NCBI GenBank assembly: GCA_964540025.1
Contig: CAZIKQ010000008.1
Coordinates: forward strand, 1-55,911
Length of the DNA: 55,911 nt
Reading direction: 5' to 3'
Origin: RGIG250 sp964540025
GTDB taxonomy: Bacteria > Bacillota > Negativicutes > Selenomonadales > Selenomonadaceae
Shown here: positions 40,044-48,033 of the stretch, in pieces
Layout: every line of letters begins with the position of its first letter
How positions within the stretch are numbered: the first letter of the stretch is position 1
Program-made: the position numbers and the translations under genes
Notes under the pieces: model-generated
Seen by the model: only the letters and a program-made list of their open reading frames with translations
Database searches by the model: none
What the model was told of the DNA's origin: nothing

Positions 40044-41006
40044 ATGAAAAAGCTTTTATCCATGCTGGCCGTCGTTTTGACGGCATTGTTCCTGACAGCC
40101 TGCGGCGTAAAGGTTCAGGGAGATCCTGGTATTAAATCAGAGACTGATAAAAATCCGGCGGCGCCACCGGCCGGTACCCTTCAGGTGAAAATGCTGGATG
40201 TGGGACAGGGAGACGCGATCCTCATCAGGAACGGGAAAAAGACGATACTTATCGATACCAGCGATATAGACGAGAAGGAGAAGCTGAAGAAGCGGCTGGC
40301 TGAGGAAAAGGTCGCTTCCTTTGACGCAGTTATTCTCACCCATCCCCATGCGGACCATATGGGGGGAATCGATTATGTCCTGAAAAATTTCCCGGTGGCA
40401 ATAGTATATGATAACGGGCAGGCGGCAAAACCAAAATTTTACACAAACTATCTCAAGCTGCTGAAGGAAAAGAAGATCAAGAGTAAAACCCTAACCGCCG
40501 GTGATGTTTTGGACTTTGGGGACGGGCTTCGCTTTGCAGTCTACAGTCCTACGAAGGAAATGCGCAAGGACGGCGGCATGGAGAATGGAAAGATCAATCT
40601 CAATATCAACTCGATTGTGGGACGGCTGGAATTCGGTGACTTTCGGATGATGTTTACCGGGGACGGTGAAAAGGTTACGGAGGAGGGGATTTTGCGCCGC
40701 TATGGCAATGAAGCCGTTCGGGCAAGCATCCTCAAGAGCCCCCATCACGGCTCAAAAACCTCTAATTCCGAAGCTTTCCTGAAAGCGGTAAAACCTGATT
40801 GGGCGGTAATTTCCTGCGGGGTGAACAATGATTATCATCATCCCCATCCTTCCGTCCGCAACCGGTACGGAAAGATGAAGATCGATTTTTACCGGACAGA
40901 TATCAACGGAAATATCACCATTACCACCACCGGCAGGAAGGTTGATGGCAAGCTGTATCGGATTTCCGCTCAGAAGGGTAAGAAAAACGATCAGACAGGG
41001 TATTGA
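40044..41006 (+). CDS. ComEC-like metallo-beta-lactamase-fold lipoprotein
   Basis: 320 residues from ATG 40044, with GAGGTGA ahead. A lipoprotein signal ends in LTACG (cysteine near 20), so the mature protein is membrane-anchored outside the cytoplasm. The domain matches the C-terminal hydrolase of ComEC: LDVGQGDAILI, VILTHPHADHMGGIDY (metal-binding histidines and aspartate), MMFTGDGE, and SPHHGSKTSNSEAFL. In ComEC the domain is thought to degrade one DNA strand; stand-alone lipoproteins of this type are of uncertain role. It is followed after 17 bases by a DUF3006 gene, a common pairing. Confidence 0.88.
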   Translation: MKKLLSMLAVVLTALFLTACGVKVQGDPGIKSETDKNPAAPPAGTLQVKMLDVGQGDAILIRNGKKTILIDTSDIDEKEKLKKRLAEEKVASFDAVILTHPHADHMGGIDYVLKNFPVAIVYDNGQAAKPKFYTNYLKLLKEKKIKSKTLTAGDVLDFGDGLRFAVYSPTKEMRKDGGMENGKINLNINSIVGRLEFGDFRMMFTGDGEKVTEEGILRRYGNEAVRASILKSPHHGSKTSNSEAFLKAVKPDWAVISCGVNNDYHHPHPSVRNRYGKMKIDFYRTDINGNITITTTGRKVDGKLYRISAQKGKKNDQTGY

Positions 41007-41023
41007 CAGAGGGGATACATTAT

Positions 41024-41260
41024 ATGGCAAAGGAAACCGTAAGCATTCATGCCTGCCTTGACCGCCGGGAAGAGGAAAAAGCGGTGCTGCTTCTTGGCAA
41101 TGAGGAAAAGCCGGTGGTTTTTCCGCTGAAATATCTGCCGGAAGATATTGACGAAGGGGACTGGCTGAGAATAACGATAGAGTACGATGAGGCTGCTACG
41201 ATAGCGGCGGAGGATGAAGCGGCGTCTCTTTTGGCGGAACTGCGTCGTGATGAAGGATAA
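41024..41260 (+). CDS. DUF3006-family small protein
   Basis: 78 residues from ATG 41024, GAGGGGA ahead. The pattern SIHACLDRREEEKAVLLLG, then VVFPLKYLPEDIDEGDWLRI is the DUF3006 plan: a short beta-rich, OB-like domain that limits or modulates something unknown. Members usually lie beside ComEC-like hydrolases, as here. It is acidic at its end (AAEDEAASLLAELRRDEG) and has no signal peptide. Confidence 0.8.
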   Translation: MAKETVSIHACLDRREEEKAVLLLGNEEKPVVFPLKYLPEDIDEGDWLRITIEYDEAATIAAEDEAASLLAELRRDEG

Positions 41261-42470
41261 GATTGGAAGAATGGTATTGCAGATGTCAAGAATCGTCAGA
41301 GGCTTTTTGCTGTTGATGGTCCTGTGCGTAGCCGGGCTGGTTATCGCTCCGGCGGAAAATGCTGAGGCATCGTCGGCAAAAAGCGAAATAACTGGCTTCA
41401 AGGAAGAAATTTCCACCAACCCCAAAACGGGGGCGGAAATATACCGGCTGGAATACGGGATAACGACTCCGGAGATTCAGTTTTCCCGAAAATATACGAG
41501 GAAAAATCCCAATCAGCTGCAGTTGGTTTTCAAGAAAACAAAACTGGGCAAGCTGGAGCAGGAGTACCAGATGGATGGCCGCTATGCCAGCGCCGTCAGC
41601 TTTGATGACAGTAAGGACGGGAAAGTAACGGTAACGGTAAAGTTTGCCGGTAACGTAAAGAAGCAGGGCTATAAAATCTACTATGCTAAAGCGGATAAGC
41701 GCGCCGGGAAGCCGGACAGGCTGGTAATGGAAATCCAGCGGCGGGGAAGCTACGGGTACAACGTAGATCTGAAAGGTCTGGAAGGAAGAACCATCGTTAT
41801 CGATCCCGGTCACGGCGGGGTTGACGGCGGGGCAACGGGCCCCAGCGGAATACGGGAAAAGGCTGTTACCCTTTATGTATCTCAGGCTCTGGACGATATT
41901 CTGGAGGCCAACGGGGCAAGGGTCGTAATGACCCGTTGGGATGACCGGGATGTTTATGGCCCGCAGGCAACGGACCATCAGGAGCTTGACGCCAGAGTGG
42001 ATGTGGCGAGGCGTACCAGGGGTGCCGATGTGTTTGTGAGCATTCACTGCGATGCTTTTTCCAGTCCTGAAGCCAGTGGTACCAGCACGTTCATTTACGG
42101 CAGATCTCCGGAGGATTACAAGCTGGGTCAGGCTTTACAGGCTGGAATGATCCGGCGGGGCGGCCGTAAAGACAGGGGCGTCAGGAAAGCCAATTTCTAC
42201 GTTGTCAAGCATTCGCCGGTACCGGCGGCACTGGTTGAGCTGGCCTTTATCACCAACTACAAAGAGGAAATGCTGCTTTGCTCCGACGGTTTTCAGCAGG
42301 ACATGGCCGTGGGAATAGCCGAGGGCCTGGCAGAATTTTTACGGGATTACAGCGGCAACGGCTCTATCAGGGATGGCTCCAGGCTGTCACCAAGGCAAAG
42401 ACGGGGATACCGGAACAAAGAAAGGAAAGCTTCCCTCAGGACTTCAAAAGAGGAGCGTAGAAGGAAATGA
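41250..42470 (+). CDS. N-acetylmuramoyl-L-alanine amidase (Amidase_3) with AMIN-like domain
   Basis: 406 residues from ATG 41250, overlapping the DUF3006 gene; ATG 41271 or 41283 are possible starts. A signal peptide or anchor covers about residues 8-38. An AMIN-like beta domain (about 45-165) usually targets such enzymes to the septum. The catalytic domain (about 175-365) has IDPGHGGVDGGA, the zinc-binding glutamate in GIREKAVTL, SIHCDAF and the catalytic glutamate in LVELAFITN. It cuts the bond between muramic acid and the stem peptide. A very basic tail (about 375-406) may bind polyanions. It overlaps the next gene by four bases. Confidence 0.93.
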   Translation: MKDKIGRMVLQMSRIVRGFLLLMVLCVAGLVIAPAENAEASSAKSEITGFKEEISTNPKTGAEIYRLEYGITTPEIQFSRKYTRKNPNQLQLVFKKTKLGKLEQEYQMDGRYASAVSFDDSKDGKVTVTVKFAGNVKKQGYKIYYAKADKRAGKPDRLVMEIQRRGSYGYNVDLKGLEGRTIVIDPGHGGVDGGATGPSGIREKAVTLYVSQALDDILEANGARVVMTRWDDRDVYGPQATDHQELDARVDVARRTRGADVFVSIHCDAFSSPEASGTSTFIYGRSPEDYKLGQALQAGMIRRGGRKDRGVRKANFYVVKHSPVPAALVELAFITNYKEEMLLCSDGFQQDMAVGIAEGLAEFLRDYSGNGSIRDGSRLSPRQRRGYRNKERKASLRTSKEERRRK

Positions 42471-43060
42471 AAAAGACGACTGACTGCCGGATAAAGAGGT
42501 ATGTGAAGAATTGTCTTGTGCTTGCTTTTGTACTCATGCTGTCTTTGACCCTGTCCGGCTGCGATGAGAATCAGAAACACGGCGAGAAGCCGCCGGTAAC
42601 TAATAACGGGGGAGTTACAGTAAATATCGGGAAGACCAAGCCGGAAACGCAACGGGAAGTTACCGTCTATTTCCCGAATAAGACCGGGGACAAGCTGCTA
42701 CCGGCAAAAAGGAAGATAAAAGGCGAGGCGCCGGTCGAAGAAATAGTTTCCCTGATATTGGAGGGGCCGGATGACGCTGAACGGGCGGACGGAATGGTAA
42801 GACCTTTTCCAAAAGGCGTAAAGCTTTTAGGGGTCGCCGTCAAAGACAAGATTGCCAGGGTAGACTTCTCAGTGGAGCTGACAAAGGAGTTTCAAGGGGG
42901 TTCCACGGGGGAAATCATGCTGGCCTCATCCCTGGTGAACACCTTGACAGAGTGTCCGGAAATTGAAAAGGTCCAGATACTTGTTGAGGGAAAAAGGATC
43001 GAAAGCCTTTCGGGACATCTTGATTTCAGTGAACCCATGGAAGAATTTGAGGATTATTAA
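42467..43060 (+). CDS. GerMN-domain lipoprotein
   Basis: 197 residues, ATGA overlap with the amidase gene. A lipoprotein signal ends LTLSGC (cysteine near 32). The GerMN domain covers about residues 63-185: TVYFPNKTGDKLLPAKRKI, APVEEIVSLILEGP, and IARVDFSVELTKEFQGGSTG. In Bacillus, GerM is used in sporulation and germination, but GerMN lipoproteins are common beside amidases in non-spore-formers and are thought to act on the cell wall. The tail is acidic. The pairing with the amidase is the main functional clue. Confidence 0.88.
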   Translation: MKKTTDCRIKRYVKNCLVLAFVLMLSLTLSGCDENQKHGEKPPVTNNGGVTVNIGKTKPETQREVTVYFPNKTGDKLLPAKRKIKGEAPVEEIVSLILEGPDDAERADGMVRPFPKGVKLLGVAVKDKIARVDFSVELTKEFQGGSTGEIMLASSLVNTLTECPEIEKVQILVEGKRIESLSGHLDFSEPMEEFEDY

Positions 43061-43207
43061 GGTCTGAAAGTTGTCTCCGCTCGAATTAAGTAAGTGCAGA
43101 TTTTGGGCAGCAGTGTGGCGCTGACGTCTTTCCCGTCATCATGTGCAAGAGGAAGGAAAACAGCTGAGGCTGGTTTCCAAAATAGCGGCGTTAGAAAAGA
43201 GAGTATG

Positions 43208-43240
43208 AAAAAGCACCCTGCTGAGGCGGGGTGCTTTTTT
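43208..43240 (+). terminator. Intrinsic terminator after the GerMN operon
   Basis: AAAAAGCACCC (43208-43218) pairs with GGGTGCTTTTT (43229-43239); the T-run completes it. Confidence 0.9.
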
Positions 43241-43402
43241 CTGCCCGTTGACTGCCGGGCTGAGGGAGATAACTGCCAAGGGGTTGGTTTATGAATAATT
43301 TTGAAATGACGGGCAGCCATCAGGGAGGATGAAGGGACGAAACCCTGCCGTGAAGCAGGGTTCAGCCTGAACCGGAATATGTATAAAGTCTTGCTTTTTT
43401 GT

Positions 43403-43432
43403 TTGCGGTTAAACAGGTTATCGTGCTATAAT
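43403..43432 (+). promoter_or_regulatory. Promoter of the asp23 operon
   Basis: TTGCGG (43403-43408), 18-base spacer, TATAAT (43427-43432) with an extended TG at 43424-43425. It predicts a start near 43439 and a leader of about 360 bases. A stable hairpin AACCCTGC...GCAGGGTT lies just upstream (43341-43362). Confidence 0.65.
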
Positions 43433-43796
43433 GAGCCTGAAAATTTGCCGTTCTTTTCGGGCTAAAATTGTGCATAACGGTGAATAAAATATCCTCTTGC
43501 ATATAGCGTGGATGCTGTATGACGGGAATTGCAGCAGTGAAGTTTTGGTGCTGGCTCTTCATTCGAGCGGGAGAATGTGACGATGATCCCGCAGGTTGTG
43601 CCGGGATTTTCCCCGGGGAAAGTTTCGGGCTGAATTTATGGGCAGTTTGATCCGTCCGTCGCTGAAATCACTGCAAAGGTGATTGAGGATGATCCTGTCT
43701 GTGAAGGCGAAATAAAAAGCCGGCATCAGATAGTGATTCATACAGGTAAAGTGGTTATTTTTACTATTTATCTACAAATTCTAAGGAGGAATTAAC
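43433..43796 (+). other. Long leader upstream of asp23, no gene recognised
   Basis: About 360 bases of transcribed but apparently untranslated sequence. CCGGGATTTTCCCCGG (43602-43617) can fold. An open frame of about 54 codons (from near 43632 to the TAA at 43795) reads FDPSVAEITAKVIEDD and QIVIHTGKVVIF but has no start codon; it may be the tail of a decayed gene. I recognise no riboswitch class. Confidence 0.45.
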
Positions 43797-44192
43797 ATGG
43801 CAGAAGAAATGGTAAAGGAAAAAGGGATTGGCAGTATCCGGATCGCGGACGAGGTGGTCAGCATTATTGCCGGCATGGCGTCCACAAATGTTGAAGGCGT
43901 TGCCGGTATGAGCGCCGGTATTGTCGGGGGAATTGCGGAGGTCCTTGGTCATAAGAGCTTTACAAAGGGCGTTAAGGTTGAGGTCGGCGAGAAGGAAACG
44001 GCTGTAGACCTGTTCATTATCGTGCAGTATGGCGTCCGCATTCCCAACGTTGCCTTAAAGGTGCAGGAGGCTGTCAAGAATGCCATTGAGAGCATGACTG
44101 GTCTGGTCGTCGTTGAGGTCAATGTCCATGTTCAGGGCGTGGAAATGCCGGAGCAGGACTCCGACAAAGAGGACGATCAGCGGGTCCACTGA
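43797..44192 (+). CDS. Asp23/Gls24 family envelope stress protein
   Basis: 131 residues, AAGGAGG ahead of ATG 43797. Asp23 is a cytoplasmic protein that gathers near the membrane through AmaP and whose loss triggers a cell-wall stress response. Family motifs: IGSIRIADEVVSIIAGMAS, VEGVAGMSAGIVGGIAEVLG and VDLFIIVQYGVRIPNVALKV. The C-terminus is acidic. AmaP and DUF2273 genes follow in the usual order, so the three form one complex. It heads the housekeeping block that continues through recN. Confidence 0.94.
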   Translation: MAEEMVKEKGIGSIRIADEVVSIIAGMASTNVEGVAGMSAGIVGGIAEVLGHKSFTKGVKVEVGEKETAVDLFIIVQYGVRIPNVALKVQEAVKNAIESMTGLVVVEVNVHVQGVEMPEQDSDKEDDQRVH

Positions 44193-44265
44193 TCTGAGTG
44201 AGGCAGAGGGGCTTTTGCTCCTCTGCATGATCTTGTTTATGTGCCGGAAAAGGAGGCCGTGAGCA

Positions 44266-44850
44266 GTGCAGTTATTCAAACGCCTGGCGGTGCTTTTGTT
44301 TGCTGTGGTTATGACTGTAGCGTCGCTGGCTTATTTAGCTTTGGCTTCAGGCCTTGTACCCTGGTACCTGGTGGAGGCGCATGTAAAGCCTCTTATCGGC
44401 GGCGTTCCTCTCATCAGCGCCGGAATAGCCTCGTTGGTATGGAGCGTCATGCTCGTCCTTCTCTTCATGGGGGGACAGCGATCCATTGATTTGGAGAGGG
44501 AGATCGTCGTCGGTGGCGGAGAGAAGGGCAAGGTCAATATTGCCCACGGGGTTATTACGGGGGTTGCTGAAAAGGCGGCGGCTAAGGTAAACGGAGTCCG
44601 GGAAGCCTTTGCAAAAATCAGGGCGGCCGAGAGCGGGGAAAATCCCTCCATAGCCCTGAATGTGGGTTTGGTCATAAGTAACGGGGCAGATAAGAATGCC
44701 GTTGAACTAGGTGAGGAGGCCCGCAGTCTGGCAGAGGCTGCCGTAAGATCCATGACCGGTCTTGACCGGGTGTCTGTTGAGATACATATTGTAGAGGTAT
44801 CAGCCGGGATGAACAGGGATGCGAAAGCGGCTAAAAAGCGGGTTGTATAA
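44266..44850 (+). CDS. amaP: AmaP, membrane anchor for Asp23
   Basis: 194 residues from GTG 44266; AGGAGG at 44250 supports this start. Two N-terminal membrane helices (about 7-28 and 43-66) are followed by an Asp23-like soluble domain (VNIAHGVITGVAEKAAAKVN, LNVGLVISNG, then MTGLDRVSVEIHIVEV). AmaP holds Asp23 at the membrane. A basic tail ends the protein. It starts 73 bases after asp23 and 12 bases before the DUF2273 gene. Confidence 0.9.
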   Translation: MQLFKRLAVLLFAVVMTVASLAYLALASGLVPWYLVEAHVKPLIGGVPLISAGIASLVWSVMLVLLFMGGQRSIDLEREIVVGGGEKGKVNIAHGVITGVAEKAAAKVNGVREAFAKIRAAESGENPSIALNVGLVISNGADKNAVELGEEARSLAEAAVRSMTGLDRVSVEIHIVEVSAGMNRDAKAAKKRVV

Positions 44851-44862
44851 GCAGGTGACGGT

Positions 44863-45099
44863 GTGAAGGAATTATTATTAAACAGGCTCCGCTCTGTTTG
44901 GGAAGCCCATCCCGTGACGCTTATTACCACTGCAAGCGGGATATTCATGGGAATACTCATGCTGGTCATCGGGTTTTGGGCAACATTTTTCCTGACGCTG
45001 ACCGGAGCGGCCGGGTTTGTCATTGGCCGCTGGCTTGAGGCGGACGAAAGCCGGCTGACAGATTTTTTAGAGAGATTGGACGATTTGCTTCGTCGCTGA
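44863..45099 (+). CDS. DUF2273 small membrane protein
   Basis: 78 residues from GTG 44863. Two membrane helices (THLIT-like region about 18-36 and LTLTGAAGFVIGRWLE about 43-58) and a charged tail (DESRLTDFLERLDDLLRR) fit DUF2273, the usual third member of asp23-amaP clusters. Its precise role in the envelope-stress complex is not known. Confidence 0.88.
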   Translation: MKELLLNRLRSVWEAHPVTLITTASGIFMGILMLVIGFWATFFLTLTGAAGFVIGRWLEADESRLTDFLERLDDLLRR

Positions 45100-45124
45100 A
45101 TTCTATTGCTAAGGAGACTTCTGA

Positions 45125-45580
45125 ATGAGTCGCAGAAATGCCAGAATTGTGGCAATGCAGGTATTATTCCAGTTTGACATGGGACAGCCATTGACGAATG
45201 ATGTGTCCCAGGAGGACGCCCTGGAAACAGCGCTGATGATGGCGGCTGACAGCGGCCGGAATGGAGAAGCTGCAAAGCTGAGCGATGATGATCTTAAATT
45301 TGCCCGTTTTCTGGTAAACGGAGTGCTTGATAATAAGGCGGCTATTGACGAGCTGATTACAGCCGTATCCAGGATCTGGAAGATAAACCGCATGGCCTCC
45401 ATAGACCGCTGTGTTCTCAGGATGGCAGTATTTGAGCTGAAGCTTGCCCCTAAGGAAAGCGCGGCGCCGGTGGGGACAGTTATTGACGAGGCCGTGAGAA
45501 TCGCCAAGGGATTTGGCACCGAAAAGTCGGGAAGATTCGTCAATGGGGTTTTGGCCAGCATTATAGGAGAGAAAGACTAG
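45125..45580 (+). CDS. nusB: Transcription antitermination factor NusB
   Basis: 151 residues, AAGGAGAC ahead of ATG 45125. NusB, with S10 (NusE), binds boxA RNA and keeps RNA polymerase going through rRNA operons. Motifs: RRNARIVAMQVLFQFDMG at the start, FARFLVNGVLDNKAAID, then RMASIDRCVLRMAVFEL and VIDEAVRIAKGFGTEKSGRF near the end. Length is normal for the family. Confidence 0.95.
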   Translation: MSRRNARIVAMQVLFQFDMGQPLTNDVSQEDALETALMMAADSGRNGEAAKLSDDDLKFARFLVNGVLDNKAAIDELITAVSRIWKINRMASIDRCVLRMAVFELKLAPKESAAPVGTVIDEAVRIAKGFGTEKSGRFVNGVLASIIGEKD

Positions 45581-45599
45581 ATCCTTTTCCGTGAAATAT

Positions 45600-46802
45600 A
45601 TGGAGACAAAAAAACTTACTGTAACTGAGCTGACCCACTATATAAAAATACTGCTGGAAGGTGACCGGATCACCGGTCATGCGGTGGCTGTAGTGGGAGA
45701 GGTTTCCGGGGCAAATGCGGGGCCCAGAGGTCATATATATTTTTCCCTGAAGGACAGCGGAGCCGCTCTGGACTGCGCTGTCTGGTCGTCAACCGTCAGC
45801 CGCCTCCGGTATAGGCCGCGGAATGGAGATAAAGTCCTTGCTTTTGGGAAGCTGGATTTGTATGCTCCCCAGGGCCGGTATAAGCTGGTGGTAAATCAAG
45901 TACAGCCGGTGGGAGCCGGGGATATAATGGCCCAGCTGGAGGCGTTGAAACAGAAGCTGGCCGCGGAAGGACTCTTTGCTGAGGAACATAAAAAGAAATT
46001 GCCGTCATTTCCTAGGACTGTGGGAATAATAACCTCGGCCACCGGGGCGGCGTTGCAGGATATGGTCAGAGTCGCAAAGACGAGAAATCCCCGTGTCCGG
46101 CTGATTTTTCATCCGGCAAAGGTCCAGGGAGAGGGAGCGGCGGAAGAGATTGCGGCGGCGCTGGACTACTTTAGCAAGGCGAATAACGTTGATGTTGTAG
46201 TCTGCGGCCGGGGCGGCGGCTCTATGGAGGATCTTTGGGAATTTAACCGGGAAATCGTAGTCAGGGCGATATATAGCTGTCCGGCGCCGATCATCTCGGC
46301 CGTAGGCCACGAAACCGATTACACGCTGGCGGATTTTGCCGCTGATGTGCGGGCGGCTACCCCCTCCAATGCAATGGAGCTGGCGGTACCGGATACGGTA
46401 GAGCTGGGACAAAAGCTGGGGCAGTTGGCTGCAAGGATCCGTCAGGCGGCGAATGCGAAAATAAAGTATAATCAGACAAGGCTGGATGCCTTGAGAAGAA
46501 GCCGGTGTATGTCAAGTCCGGCAATGCTTTTAACCGAGAAGCGGCAGAGTCTGGAGCTGCTGGCGGAACGGCTGGCGGAAAAGGGCCGGGGAAACCTGGA
46601 GACCAAGCGGCAGCGAGTCGTTCTCCAGCGTGAGCGGTTAGCCCTGCTGGATCCCATGAATTTGCTGCGCCGGGGCTACGGAATTGTCAGAAGCGGTGAT
46701 GGTAAGCTGCTTCGCAGTGTCAGCGGGGTAAAAGCTGGCGATGACATTATGGTAAGGTTGTCAGATGGAGAGATCAACGCGGTGGTTCGCTCGGTGAACT
46801 GA
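45600..46802 (+). CDS. xseA: Exodeoxyribonuclease VII large subunit
   Basis: 400 residues from ATG 45600; GTG 45591 adds three residues and cannot be excluded because the ribosome site is weak. The N-terminal OB-fold (about 5-105: LTVTELTHYIKILLEGD, VVGEVSGANAGPRGHIYFSL) precedes the catalytic domain (VGIITSATGAALQDM, DVVVCGRGGGSMEDLWEFN, AVGHETDYTLADFAADVRAA). A long helical region reaches the C-terminus. With XseB it degrades single-stranded DNA from both ends. xseB follows 34 bases later. Confidence 0.95.
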   Translation: METKKLTVTELTHYIKILLEGDRITGHAVAVVGEVSGANAGPRGHIYFSLKDSGAALDCAVWSSTVSRLRYRPRNGDKVLAFGKLDLYAPQGRYKLVVNQVQPVGAGDIMAQLEALKQKLAAEGLFAEEHKKKLPSFPRTVGIITSATGAALQDMVRVAKTRNPRVRLIFHPAKVQGEGAAEEIAAALDYFSKANNVDVVVCGRGGGSMEDLWEFNREIVVRAIYSCPAPIISAVGHETDYTLADFAADVRAATPSNAMELAVPDTVELGQKLGQLAARIRQAANAKIKYNQTRLDALRRSRCMSSPAMLLTEKRQSLELLAERLAEKGRGNLETKRQRVVLQRERLALLDPMNLLRRGYGIVRSGDGKLLRSVSGVKAGDDIMVRLSDGEINAVVRSVN

Positions 46803-46836
46803 CAGCTGCTTATGAAAATAATAGACGGAGAAGATT

Positions 46837-47085
46837 ATGGCGGCAAGAAAAATCGTTGCGAAGGAGCAATCCTTTGAGGAGGCGCTGGGGGAGCTTGAAT
46901 CGATCGTGGCGGAAATGGAGCAGGGAGAGCCTACCCTTGCGGAGCTTACCGAAAAGTACAGCCGCGGCGTAGTGCTTATAGAGAAGTGCCAGCAGGATTT
47001 GGATCGGGCAGAGAAAATGATCGATCTGATGGTAAAGCCTGACGGGTCCCTTGCGGAAACCGATATGACTACCCTCAGGGCTTAG
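46837..47085 (+). CDS. xseB: Exodeoxyribonuclease VII small subunit
   Basis: 82 residues. QSFEEALGELESIVAEMEQG, then PTLAELTEKYSRGVVLIEKC is the family signature; the fold is a helical hairpin that binds the large subunit. Weak ribosome site GACGGAGA. It lies directly between xseA and ispA as in other Firmicutes. Confidence 0.94.
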   Translation: MAARKIVAKEQSFEEALGELESIVAEMEQGEPTLAELTEKYSRGVVLIEKCQQDLDRAEKMIDLMVKPDGSLAETDMTTLRA

Positions 47086-47107
47086 AGTACAAATTGGTGG
47101 GATTATA

Positions 47108-48007
47108 ATGACAGAGAATGCAATCAAGGAAATGAAGACTCAATGGAATCAGCGGCGGGATCTGGTGGAGACCGAGCTTCCCCGGCAGCTGCGCCAATCG
47201 GGAAAACCCCTGGATAAAACCCTGACAGAGGCTATGGAGTACAGTCTCATGGCGGGGGGAAAAAGGCTCAGGCCGATTCTGCTGATGGCGGCGGCTGATG
47301 CTGCCGGGGCAAAGGGGGAAGACTTTATCGTCAGCGCCTGCGCCATTGAGATGATCCATACCTATTCTCTGATTCATGATGATCTTCCGGCCATGGACAA
47401 TGACGACTACCGCCGGGGAAAGCTCACCAATCACAAGATTTACGGGGCGGGGATGGCAACGCTGGCCGGAGATGCCCTGCTGACCCTGGCTTTTGAAGTT
47501 ATGACCAGGGAGAAAGCCTCGGCTGAAATGAAGCTGGCGGTGATCCGGGAAATGAGTTCTGCCGCCGGGCCTCAGGGAATGGTGGGGGGACAGGCGGTAG
47601 ACCTTGAGTCCGAGGGAAAGCATATTCCCCTTGAGCGGCTCAGAGAAATGCACCTGGGCAAGACCGGCGCTCTTTTTAAGGCAGCGATCCGTTCCGGAGC
47701 CATACTGGCCAAAGCAGACGATAAGACTCTGGAGGCTCTGACAAAATACGCATTAGCCTTTGGCCTCGCCTTCCAGATTACCGATGATATTCTCGATGTG
47801 GTGGGGGATGAAGCCACCATCGGCAAGCCGGTAGGCAGTGACGAGCGCAATAATAAATCCACCTATGTTACTCTCACCTCCCTTGCGGAAGCGCGGCGGC
47901 TTGCCCAACAGGCCGTAGACGATGGCCTGAAAGCCATTGAACCCCTTGGAGAAAAAGCAGAATTTTTGGGGGCATTGCTGGAGTATCTTATCTGCCGGAA
48001 TAAATAG
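47108..48007 (+). CDS. ispA: Farnesyl/geranyl diphosphate synthase
   Basis: 299 residues. The enzyme condenses isopentenyl diphosphate with allylic diphosphates to make farnesyl diphosphate for quinone and undecaprenyl carriers. First aspartate motif DDLPAMDNDDYRRG, second DDILDVVGDEATIGKPVGSD, and GGKRLRPILL near the start. The next gene, dxs, makes the first intermediate of the same pathway, so the two are a functional pair. Confidence 0.95.
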   Translation: MTENAIKEMKTQWNQRRDLVETELPRQLRQSGKPLDKTLTEAMEYSLMAGGKRLRPILLMAAADAAGAKGEDFIVSACAIEMIHTYSLIHDDLPAMDNDDYRRGKLTNHKIYGAGMATLAGDALLTLAFEVMTREKASAEMKLAVIREMSSAAGPQGMVGGQAVDLESEGKHIPLERLREMHLGKTGALFKAAIRSGAILAKADDKTLEALTKYALAFGLAFQITDDILDVVGDEATIGKPVGSDERNNKSTYVTLTSLAEARRLAQQAVDDGLKAIEPLGEKAEFLGALLEYLICRNK

Positions 48008-48033
48008 TAATAGTATTTGAACGGAAGAAGATT

